Shown: positions 1 through 5,753 of the stretch, one piece after another
Position numbering within the stretch: position 1 is the stretch's first letter
Layout of the letters: each line of letters starts with the position of its first letter
Origin: an uncultured Collinsella sp.
GTDB lineage: Bacteria > Actinomycetota > Coriobacteriia > Coriobacteriales > Coriobacteriaceae
NCBI GenBank assembly: GCA_958407995.1
Contig: CATYJU010000080.1
Span: 1 to 5,841 of the forward strand
Length of the DNA stretch: 5,841 nt
Direction of reading: 5' to 3'
Program-made: the position numbers and the translations under genes
Notes under the pieces: generated by a model
Seen by the model: only the letters and a program-made list of their open reading frames with translations
Databases searched by the model: none
What the model was told of the DNA's origin: nothing

Positions 1-2
1 AA

Positions 3-89
3 TGGTGCGGGCGAAAGGACTTGAACCTTCATGGGGTTGCCCCCATACGGACCTGAACCGTACGCGTCTGCCAATTCCGCCACGCCCGC
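3..89 (-). tRNA. tRNA-Leu (anticodon CAG)
   Basis: Read on the minus strand, this 87-base gene folds as a complete class II tRNA. The acceptor stem is GCGGGCG paired perfectly with CGCCCGC, followed by discriminator A and an encoded CCA (3-5). The D arm is GCG/CGC, and the anticodon stem TACGG/CCGTA encloses the loop TTCAGGT, giving anticodon CAG, which decodes CUG. The long variable arm has a TGGGG/CCCCA stem, and the T arm is GAAGG-TTCAAGT-CCTTT with one G-T pair. The long variable arm, the G37 after the anticodon and discriminator A all fit leucine. CUG is frequent in the neighbouring genes, so this is probably a major Leu isoacceptor. Whether another tRNA or a terminator follows lies outside the window. 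Confidence 0.97.
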
Positions 90-100
90 GTGCAGGAATT

Positions 101-129
101 AGAATAACGGAGCGCCACCGCGAACGCAA
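101..129 (-). promoter_or_regulatory. Candidate promoter for tRNA-Leu
   Basis: In the 43-base gap between tatD and the tRNA, the minus strand reads TTGCGT (124-129), a 17-base spacer, then TATTCT (101-106). The tRNA 5' end lies 11 bases beyond the -10 hexamer, which is the right distance for transcription to start a few bases upstream of the mature end. The hexamers match consensus at 3 of 6 and 4 of 6 positions, so the call rests mainly on ideal spacing and placement. It would let the tRNA be transcribed independently of tatD. Confidence 0.45.
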
Positions 130-132
130 GAA

Positions 133-1050
133 CTATTTTTGAAAAAGTTTGCAGGCATTTTCCCAAGCGGCTTGCGCGATTGCCTCAGCATCCTCGCCGG
201 TACGATCGACACGGTCGTTAACCAGCGCGTTTGCCGTAATGGAGATCATTGCGGGCTCGCATTCAAGACCGCGGATGGGCTCCGGAGCCATATACGGGCA
301 ATCCGTCTCGAACAAAATTCGATCGAGTGGGGTTGCCGCAAATGCCTCGCGCACGTCGTCGTTGCGCTTAAAGGTGGCCGCACCACCATAGGCGATATAG
401 CAGCCCAGCTCCACAAAGCGCTCCATCGTGGCGCGGTCCTCGCCAAAGCAGTGCAGCACACAACCGGCCTGGGGCACGCCCACCTCACGAAGCACGTTGT
501 ACGCATCAACGTGCGAGGTGCGCTCATGGTCCGTGTCCTCGTGGCGCAGATGCAGCTCCACCGGCACGTTACGGCACACGGCAAGCTCGAGCTGACGCGC
601 CATGCAGTCAATCTGCACGTTATGGGGTGCCGGCGCGATATCGTCGTCATAGTCCATGTGGTAGTCCAGGCCGATTTCGCCAATACCGGCGCATAAGGAA
701 TCATCGAGCGCGGCAACGACCTGTGCGTGAACGTCGTCGGTATAGTCCGGTGCGCCATACGGATGCACGCCGGCAAGATACTTGATCTGCGGGATATCCT
801 GCATCGGCAGAATTTCGCGCACGAGCCAGTCGCTATAGTCCGTCACGCTGCGTTTGTCAGCGATGGGGTCGAGCATCGTCACCAACAGGTCGACGCCTGC
901 CGCCTTGGCACGCACGAGCGTCTCAGGCACATCCTTGCCCCAGAACGAAAGTAGATGCGCATGCGTGTCGGCAAGCGGTGCCAAGGGCACGGGACAAGCA
1001 ACCGTCTTCTTTTTCTTGGTAAACGTCACACGTTCGGCATTAGGCATCAT
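133..1050 (-). CDS. tatD: TatD family metal-dependent hydrolase / DNase
   Basis: This 305-residue TIM-barrel amidohydrolase-fold protein belongs to the TatD group (YcfH/TatD), cytoplasmic metal-dependent nucleases linked to 3'-5' exonuclease activity and DNA repair. The expected metal ligands are all visible: the DTHAHL motif (H30, H32), Glu in GEIGLDYH (E125), His in ELHLRH (H167), His in VLHCFGE (H200) and Asp in ETDCPYMAPEP (D250). The family C-terminal motif appears as NACKLF. About 27 residues, including a KKKK run at 12-15, precede the metal motif, longer than in most TatD proteins. This start is still preferred because AGGAG sits 7 bases upstream of the first of two tandem ATGs. The start overlaps the 3' end of rsmA by 11 bases, so the two are probably co-translated. 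The substrate is not readable from sequence; family members are often left as YcfH-like DNases. Confidence 0.95.
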   Translation of the reverse strand: MMPNAERVTFTKKKKTVACPVPLAPLADTHAHLLSFWGKDVPETLVRAKAAGVDLLVTMLDPIADKRSVTDYSDWLVREILPMQDIPQIKYLAGVHPYGAPDYTDDVHAQVVAALDDSLCAGIGEIGLDYHMDYDDDIAPAPHNVQIDCMARQLELAVCRNVPVELHLRHEDTDHERTSHVDAYNVLREVGVPQAGCVLHCFGEDRATMERFVELGCYIAYGGAATFKRNDDVREAFAATPLDRILFETDCPYMAPEPIRGLECEPAMISITANALVNDRVDRTGEDAEAIAQAAWENACKLFQK

Positions 1051-1900
1051 GGATTAGCTCCTGGGCCAGACGGACAAAGTCGGCAACGTCAAGCGTCTCG
1101 GCGCGCGTGGTGGGTGCGATACCGCAAGCCTCAAAGGCGGCATCGAGCACGTCTTTGGCAAAGCCGTTGGCGCTCATGGAATTGCGGATGGTCTTGCGAC
1201 GCTGGGCAAATGCAGCATCAATCACGCGGGCCACAAATTCGCGATCGAGTCCTTCGGGCACCACACCGTCAACACGGTCGATACGCACGACGGCCGAGTC
1301 CACGTGCGGCGCCGGCATAAAGCAGCGCGGCGGCACCTCAAAGCGGCCCGTCACCTGCGCATACAGGCCGAGCTTTGCCGTATAGCCGCCATAGGTCTTG
1401 TTGCCCGGCACTGCGGCAATGCGATCGGCAACCTCCTTTTGCACCATGACGACAGCGCGCTTAAGCGCGGGCATCGTCTGGAAGAACTGAAGGATGATCG
1501 TCGCCGCCACGTTGTAGGGCAGATTCGCGACAAACACCGTCGGCGTACCGCCCGCAACCTGCTCAATCTGCTCCGGGCCCACCTTGAGCGCATCGCCCAT
1601 GATAAAGCGGAAGTTGGCATAGTCGGCGGCGTGGGCGTCAAGCACCGGCTCAAGCTCGGGATCGGCCTCGATCGACGTAACGCACGCCGCCTCCTGCAGC
1701 AACGCAAGTGTCAACGTGCCGCAACCCGGACCCACCTCGAGTACGCGCTCGTCACCTGCAAGCTCGGCAAGCTCGCAGATACGCTCGATCACATGATTGT
1801 CGATTAGAAAGTTCTGGCCCAGGCGATGCTTAGTCGCAAGGCCAAACTCCTCTAGCAGCTCCCTGGTGGCCGTGGGGTTTGCCAAAGGCGAAGTTGTCAT
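1040..1900 (-). CDS. rsmA: 16S rRNA (adenine1518-N6/adenine1519-N6)-dimethyltransferase
   Basis: RsmA (KsgA) uses S-adenosylmethionine to dimethylate two adjacent adenines in helix 45 of 16S rRNA late in 30S assembly; loss classically gives kasugamycin resistance. The 286 residues match the usual length. An N-terminal LGQNFL (27-32) marks the family. The Rossmann SAM-binding loop is VLEVGPGCG (53-61), with the acidic residue that binds the ribose in IEAD (E78). The catalytic motif is NLPYN (126-130), followed by MVQKEVADRI (152-161), the FMPAPHVDSAVVRI segment (194-207), RRKTIRNS (234-241) and RAETL (266-270) in the C-terminal helical domain. The start has an excellent AAGGAGG 5 bases upstream (1906-1912). 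Its 3' end overlaps the tatD start. A terminator hairpin lies just upstream, leaving almost no room for a separate promoter. Confidence 0.98.
   Translation of the reverse strand: MTTSPLANPTATRELLEEFGLATKHRLGQNFLIDNHVIERICELAELAGDERVLEVGPGCGTLTLALLQEAACVTSIEADPELEPVLDAHAADYANFRFIMGDALKVGPEQIEQVAGGTPTVFVANLPYNVAATIILQFFQTMPALKRAVVMVQKEVADRIAAVPGNKTYGGYTAKLGLYAQVTGRFEVPPRCFMPAPHVDSAVVRIDRVDGVVPEGLDREFVARVIDAAFAQRRKTIRNSMSANGFAKDVLDAAFEACGIAPTTRAETLDVADFVRLAQELIHDA
1058..1062 (-). promoter_or_regulatory. Ribosome binding site of tatD
   Basis: AGGAG on the minus strand lies 7 bases before the first of two tandem ATG codons and inside the 3' end of rsmA. It decides the start at 1050 over a GTG at Val8 and supports the unusual N-terminal extension of TatD. 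Confidence 0.7.
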
Positions 1901-1930
1901 GGTTGCCTCCTTAGCATGATGGCGGCGTCT

Positions 1931-1968
1931 TGAAACAAAAGGGCATGGACCGTGGCGGCCATGCCCTT
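1931..1968 (-). terminator. Rho-independent terminator after metG
   Basis: On the minus strand a perfect 10-bp stem, AAGGGCATGG with CCATGCCCTT (1959-1968 and 1939-1948), is followed by the T-rich tract TTTTGTTT. The loop can add a further 3 bp (CCG/CGG) with one bulged base, making the hairpin very stable. It starts 42 bases after the metG stop. On the plus strand the stem is followed by TTACAGC with no T tract, so it acts in the metG direction only. It would end the upstream transcript or set a lower level of readthrough into rsmA and tatD. Confidence 0.85.
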
Positions 1969-2010
1969 ACAGCTAAACAGCAAATTGCCGATATGGCGCT
2001 CGCGCGGTCA

Positions 2011-3612
2011 CTACGCCAGACGCGGGAACAGCGGATCGCCCTTCTCGACGGGCTGACCACCAGCAAGCAGGCCCCAAGCGCAAATGCCCTTGAGGTCGTC
2101 GCTCGCGGCCTCGTCCTCGCAGGACAGGCGGCGCAGAGCCTCGGCAGAAGTCTGGGGCATGAGCGGCATCAGCAGGTGAGCGGCAATGCGAATGGCCTCG
2201 AGCAGGTTGTAGATCACAAACGCCAGCTCGTCAGCCTTGGCCTCGTCCTTGGCAAGTGCCCAAGGCTCGGAGTCCTCGATGTAGTGGTTGGCGGCGTGGA
2301 TGAGCTCCATGACCTCGTCCTTGGCTCCACCGTAATCGAGCACGTCCATCTTGGCCATGTAGCGCTCGACCAGACCATCGGCGATCTTTGCCAGCGGGTT
2401 GTCGAACGCATCGAACGATGCGGGCTTGGCGGGCGCGCAACCGTCAAAATACTTGCCGCTCATGTTGAGCGAGCGCGAAATGAGGTTGCCCCAGCTGTTG
2501 GCCAAATCGGCGTTGTAGACCTGCTCCATGCGGTCGAAGCTGATGGCGCCGTCGGTACCGGGGACCACATCGGTCATAAAGTAATAACGATAGCCCTCGA
2601 CGCCCAGCATATCGATGACATCCTGCGGGGCGATGGCGTTGCCACGGCTCTTGGACATCTTCTCGGCCTTACCGGTCTCGGCATTGCGCACGGTCAGGAA
2701 GCCATGGGCAAAGACGTGCTCGGGCAGGGCCTCGCCGATGGCCATGAGCATGGCGGGCCAAATGACGCAGTGGAAGCGGATGATGTCCTTACCCACGATG
2801 TGGAACTGCGCGGGCCAGCGATAGGCCAGCTCGGCACGCGCGTCGTCGGTGTCGACACCGTAGCCAACGGCCGTCATATAGTTGAGCAGAGCATCGAACC
2901 ACACGTAGGTCACGTGACCCTCGTCAAACGGGACCTGAATGCCCCAGTCAAAGCTCGTACGGCTCACGGAAAGGTCGTTGAGGCCGCCCTCGACAAAGCT
3001 GCGAACCTCGTTCATGCGGAACGCAGGCTCGACAAAGTCGGGATGCTCGTCATAGAGCTTAAGCAGCTTGTCCTGGAAGGCGGAAAGCTTAAAGAAGTAG
3101 GACTCCTCCTGCACGCGCTCAAGCGGACGGTGGCAGTCGGGGCACAGGTGCTGGCCGACGCTGCCGTACTCCTCGTCGCCCTTCTGGACCTGCGTATCGG
3201 TAAAGTAGGTCTCGTCAGGCACGCAATACCAGCCGTCGTAGCTGCCCTTATACAGGTAGCCGGACTCCTTCATGCGCTCCCACAGGTACTGCACGGCATG
3301 GTGCTGGCGCGGCTCGGTGGTGCGGATGAAGTCATCATTGGAAATCTCGAGCTTGCTCCAAAGCTCCTTGAAGTGCGGAGCCTGGCTATCGGTCCACTCC
3401 TGCGGCGTCATGTTGTGCTTGGCCGCGGCCTCGGCGACCTTCTCGCCGTGCTCGTCCATGCCGGTCAGGAACTTGACGTTATAGCCGGCGGAACGGCGAT
3501 AGCGAGCCTGAACGTCGGCGATGATGGTGGAATAAGCCGTGCCCAGGTGCGGATCGGCGTTGACGTAGTAGATGGGCGTCGTGATAAAGAACGAAGGCTT
3601 GCTTTGATCCAT
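2011..3612 (-). CDS. metG: Methionyl-tRNA synthetase (short form, no C-terminal tRNA-binding domain)
   Basis: This class I aminoacyl-tRNA synthetase charges tRNA-Met with methionine in the cytoplasm. The 533 residues show the Rossmann catalytic core opening with TTPIYYVNADPHLGTAY, in which HLGT (22-25) is the HIGH signature. They continue with FLTGMDEHGEK (48-58), the zinc-knuckle insertion with C130 and CPDC (157-160), FAHGF (301-305) and the second ATP signature KMSKS (318-322). The C-terminal helical anticodon-binding domain covers roughly residues 365-500. The chain ends without the EMAP/Trbp111-type domain found in MetRS of about 650-680 residues. GGAGGA lies 8 bases upstream of the ATG (3621-3626), fixing the start. 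The gap to rsmI is 69 bases and holds a TAGAAT hexamer at 3652-3657 without a convincing -35, so co-transcription with rsmI is likelier. A strong terminator follows. Confidence 0.98.
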   Translation of the reverse strand: MDQSKPSFFITTPIYYVNADPHLGTAYSTIIADVQARYRRSAGYNVKFLTGMDEHGEKVAEAAAKHNMTPQEWTDSQAPHFKELWSKLEISNDDFIRTTEPRQHHAVQYLWERMKESGYLYKGSYDGWYCVPDETYFTDTQVQKGDEEYGSVGQHLCPDCHRPLERVQEESYFFKLSAFQDKLLKLYDEHPDFVEPAFRMNEVRSFVEGGLNDLSVSRTSFDWGIQVPFDEGHVTYVWFDALLNYMTAVGYGVDTDDARAELAYRWPAQFHIVGKDIIRFHCVIWPAMLMAIGEALPEHVFAHGFLTVRNAETGKAEKMSKSRGNAIAPQDVIDMLGVEGYRYYFMTDVVPGTDGAISFDRMEQVYNADLANSWGNLISRSLNMSGKYFDGCAPAKPASFDAFDNPLAKIADGLVERYMAKMDVLDYGGAKDEVMELIHAANHYIEDSEPWALAKDEAKADELAFVIYNLLEAIRIAAHLLMPLMPQTSAEALRRLSCEDEAASDDLKGICAWGLLAGGQPVEKGDPLFPRLA

Positions 3613-3681
3613 GGGGTTTGTCCTCCAGAAAAACGTTGCATACAGAGGATGATTCTAGCGCAAGGGCTGGATATCCTCCAT

Positions 3682-4560
3682 CTATTGCATATCGAGCACC
3701 ATGGCATAGACATCGCGCTTGCGGCGCGAATACTTCTGAGACAGGCGCTTGGCCACCGCAGACGCGGGCTCCCCCTCCTCGAGCGCGGCGCGGATATCCG
3801 CGCGCAGGGCCTCGTCGGGATCCGCTGCCGCGGCGCCAACCGGCGCGACACCGGCCTCCTCATCCTCGCTCGGCGGCGCGATGACCAGCGCAATCTCGCC
3901 CTTTACCTCGCCGCGAGCACGCAGCTCCTCGGCAAGCTGGGCAGCGGGCCCGCGCAAGACCTCCTCGTGCAGCTTGGTGAGTTCGCGGCAGACGGCAACC
4001 TCACGCTGGGGAAAGACCTCCGCCACGGCCTCGAGCGTCGCCACGATGCGATGTGGAGACTCGTAGAAGATGAGTGCGCCGGGCACCACGGCAAGGCGCT
4101 GTAAACGGCGCACGCGGTCGCCGTGCTTTCGGCCCAAAAAGCCCTCGAAGAAAAAATGCTCGCAGGGAATGCCGGACGAAACGAGCGCCGTGACGCAAGC
4201 AGAGGGCCCGGGAATAACTTCAACGGGCACATCGGCCTCACGCGCCGCCTCGACCAGCGCCTGTCCGGGATCGGACACACTCGGCATGCCGGCGTCCGAG
4301 GCAAAAGCGAGGGTCTCCCCCGCCAGCAGACGGTCGACCAGGCCGGCGGCGCGGCTGGCGATCACATTCTCATCGCAACGGACAAGCGGCTTGGAAATGC
4401 CCAGATGCATCAGCAGCTTTGACGTCACACGCGTGTCTTCGCAGCAAATGACATCGGCGGCGGCAAACGCCTCGCCAACGCGCGGGGACAGGTCGCCCAG
4501 GTTGCCGATGGGCGTGCCGACCACATAGAGTTTGCCCGTATGGGCGCTGTTTTGCGTCAT
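3682..4560 (-). CDS. rsmI: 16S rRNA (cytidine1402-2'-O)-methyltransferase
   Basis: RsmI (YraL family) 2'-O-methylates C1402 in the decoding centre of 16S rRNA with SAM. The 292-residue protein has the tetrapyrrole-methylase-like fold: GTPIGNLGD (15-23), CEDTR (40-44), SDAGMPSVSDPG (88-99), PGPSA (117-121), FEGFLGRK (138-145), FYESPHR (165-171), CRELTKLHEE (191-200) and GEIALVI (221-227). An acidic, alanine-rich linker (about 230-250) leads to the C-terminal RsmI helix-turn-helix segment with the signature-like KRLSQKYSRRKRDVY (271-285). The ATG is 6 bases after the stop of the GH5-like gene and has only a weak AGG that overlaps that stop, so translation is probably coupled to the upstream gene. 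No later ATG would retain the SAM-binding loop. Confidence 0.97.
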   Translation of the reverse strand: MTQNSAHTGKLYVVGTPIGNLGDLSPRVGEAFAAADVICCEDTRVTSKLLMHLGISKPLVRCDENVIASRAAGLVDRLLAGETLAFASDAGMPSVSDPGQALVEAAREADVPVEVIPGPSACVTALVSSGIPCEHFFFEGFLGRKHGDRVRRLQRLAVVPGALIFYESPHRIVATLEAVAEVFPQREVAVCRELTKLHEEVLRGPAAQLAEELRARGEVKGEIALVIAPPSEDEEAGVAPVGAAAADPDEALRADIRAALEEGEPASAVAKRLSQKYSRRKRDVYAMVLDMQ

Positions 4561-4566
4561 ATCAAC

Positions 4567-5628
4567 CTATTCAATCATGCCGCGCTCGAGCGTACCGAGC
4601 GCCGCGCGGGCGTCCCATGCTGCAATGCGCTTCTCGGTCTTCCACGTTTGGAAGAACCAGCCGGCAGCCGGCGCAAACGAAGCCAGCTGGTTGGCGATAA
4701 ACACGCGCTCGTAGGCATTGCGGCCCTCGGGCGTAACCGACGAGTTGGCAAAGATCGCCGCGCCCGACCATTCGCCCACCAGCACGGGGAACCCAGTCGA
4801 AATCGCCTCTTTAAGCTCGCGCTTGTTGCGCGAAATCGCCGTCGTCAGCCCGCGGGGGCTCGTGATGTCGAGCGCATGTTCGTCGCGGTAATGGTACAGG
4901 TGAAGGTCCATGTAGACGTTCTTGTACTTGGCGCCGCGCATAAAATGCTTCCACTCGCTGGGATGCCCCGAAGACGAGAAGACGACGATCTTATCCTCGG
5001 GCATATACGAACGGACGAGCTCGTAGGCATCGCGATAGAAATTGCGCAGGTAGTGAGCCGGAATGCCATCCGTCATGGCAAAGAGACTCTTGCGGACACT
5101 CATCTGCGGCGTATCCAGCAGCTCAATGCCCAGCAGGCTCTCGGCCTCGCCGTAACGCTCGGCCAAGCGCTCGAGCACGTCGAGTGCGACATGGCGGCCG
5201 TTAGTGGACGAATGCCACTCGGCGACAGCCTCCGGCGTGGTGGGCGAATCGTTGGAATCGCCCTGGCCACCGGGCACAGTTGCCAGATCGAGCAGCACGC
5301 GGATGTTGTACTTGGCAGCCCACTCAATTGCACGGTCGATGTAGTCGACAACCGAGATGTAGGACGCATCGGACTCCTGCGAGCCAAAGGCATACCAGGG
5401 CACCGGCAGACGCACGGCGTTGAGGCCGATCTGCGACATGCGACGGAAATCGTCCTCGCTCACAAACGTCTCGTAATGACGGCGCATGCGCTCGTTATAG
5501 GCGGCGGTGCCCATGGCCTCCTGCAGCTCGGCCGCGTTGGATGCACCGGTCGCCGCGTATAGCGACGGGGTCACCCAAGGCTCGGGAATAAACCAGCCAG
5601 AGAGATTAACGCCGAGTATCCTCTCCAT
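4567..5628 (-). CDS. GH5-fold glycosidase-like protein lacking the acid/base Glu (possible pseudoenzyme)
   Basis: The 353-residue protein resembles the BglC / exo-beta-1,3-glucanase branch of glycoside hydrolase family 5. It opens with GVNLSGWFIPEPWVTPSLY (6-24), like the family GVNLGGW-EPW block. It keeps the Arg of AVRLPV (R73), HLY (H243, Y245), the nucleophile in LVGEWSGA (E286) and the closing GWFFQTWKTE (323-332). At the place of the invariant N-E-P after beta-4 it reads LLDTP (D172-T173-P174), and the His of the DLH loop is Ala (DLATVPGGQ, A116). The acid/base is therefore missing, and ordinary retaining hydrolysis is unlikely. No signal peptide or membrane segment is present, so it should be cytoplasmic. 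The open frame extends to 5835, but that stretch reads like non-coding leader. The chosen ATG has AAGGGGG 5 bases upstream and begins at the conserved fold. Other in-frame ATGs at Met -7 and -18 are possible. Fold assignment is firm; function is unknown. Confidence 0.85.
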   Translation of the reverse strand: MERILGVNLSGWFIPEPWVTPSLYAATGASNAAELQEAMGTAAYNERMRRHYETFVSEDDFRRMSQIGLNAVRLPVPWYAFGSQESDASYISVVDYIDRAIEWAAKYNIRVLLDLATVPGGQGDSNDSPTTPEAVAEWHSSTNGRHVALDVLERLAERYGEAESLLGIELLDTPQMSVRKSLFAMTDGIPAHYLRNFYRDAYELVRSYMPEDKIVVFSSSGHPSEWKHFMRGAKYKNVYMDLHLYHYRDEHALDITSPRGLTTAISRNKRELKEAISTGFPVLVGEWSGAAIFANSSVTPEGRNAYERVFIANQLASFAPAAGWFFQTWKTEKRIAAWDARAALGTLERGMIE

Positions 5629-5633
5629 CACTG

Positions 5634-5640
5634 CCCCCTT
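5634..5640 (-). promoter_or_regulatory. Ribosome binding site of the GH5-like gene
   Basis: AAGGGGG on the minus strand lies 5 bases before the ATG at 5628. It departs from AGGAGG at one position but is the only purine-rich SD-like stretch near the possible starts, so it decides the start against the open frame that continues to 5835. Confidence 0.6.
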
Positions 5641-5650
5641 TTGAATCATA

Positions 5651-5663
5651 CGGGCTAAGCCCG
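5651..5663 (-). other. Small hairpin in the leader of the GH5-like gene
   Basis: CGGGC and GCCCG form a perfect 5-bp GC-rich stem around a 3-base TTA loop on the minus strand, ending 10 bases upstream of the ribosome binding site. There is no T tract after it in either direction, so it is not a terminator. It could stabilise the leader or be chance in GC-rich DNA. Confidence 0.25.
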
Positions 5664-5695
5664 CATCGCTCTTGCATGACATATCTATCGATTTG

Positions 5696-5701
5696 AGTAT
5701 A
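5696..5701 (-). promoter_or_regulatory. Candidate -10 element for the GH5-like gene / rsmI operon
   Basis: TATACT on the minus strand is a good -10 hexamer (5 of 6 to TATAAT) and lies 67 bases before the ATG. No good -35 stands 16-18 bases upstream. Instead that position falls in and beside the palindrome at 5721-5732, as expected for a regulated promoter. The predicted transcript start is near 5689, giving a leader of about 60 bases. Confidence 0.35.
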
Positions 5702-5720
5702 CCCGCGCATGCAGACAGGC

Positions 5721-5732
5721 GACCGAACGGTC
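5721..5732. promoter_or_regulatory. Palindromic operator-like site (TetR type)
   Basis: GACCGAACGGTC has perfect 5-base arms, GACCG and CGGTC, around a 2-base centre. ACCGNNCGGT cores of this kind are common operators of TetR/AcrR-family regulators. Relative to the TATACT hexamer it would cover about -43 to -32, overlapping the -35 region, which fits repression. No regulator gene is in the window, so the binding protein is unknown. Confidence 0.45.
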
Positions 5733-5735
5733 TGT

Positions 5736-5753
5736 AAAGTGACGCGAAAGTGA
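5736..5753. repeat. 7-bp direct repeat with 11-bp period
   Basis: AAAGTGA occurs at 5736-5742 and again at 5747-5753, separated by CGCG, so the copies are one DNA turn apart. It adjoins the palindrome at 5721-5732. Tandem half-sites at 11-bp spacing are typical of OmpR/PhoB-family response regulators. This could be an activator site for the promoter downstream, or a chance repeat. Confidence 0.35.

Noticed and set aside
132..151. AT-rich palindrome around the tatD stop as a terminator
   Set aside because: The A/T pairs with an almost absent loop and a bulge make a weak hairpin, and no T tract follows it on the minus strand.
1002..1020. AAG AAA AAG AAG in tatD as a programmed frameshift site
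   Set aside because: The A run is only five long and does not form the A AAA AAG heptamer. The downstream frame encodes the whole TatD protein, so no frameshift is needed.
3645..3678. GAGGAT/ATCCTC inverted repeat in the rsmI-metG gap, considered as a T-box or riboswitch core
   Set aside because: The stem is only 6 bp with a 22-base loop and no T tract, and the 69-base gap is too short for a T-box or SAM riboswitch.
3655..3681. An 8-codon open frame (MEDIQPLR) between rsmI and metG as a leader peptide
   Set aside because: It has no ribosome binding site and no Met codon beyond its start, so it could not sense methionine supply. It is probably chance.
1930..4104. A 724-codon open frame on the plus strand opposite metG and rsmI
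   Set aside because: It is in exact codon register with both minus-strand genes, so its stops could arise only from TTA, CTA or TCA codons, which these genes nearly never use. It ends exactly at a TTA codon of rsmI (Leu153). The translation has no recognisable domain, so it is an antisense shadow.
4540..5562. A 340-codon open frame on the plus strand opposite the GH5-like gene
   Set aside because: It has the same register effect: it mirrors the codons of the minus-strand gene, whose protein shows clear GH5 fold motifs. The antisense protein shows none.
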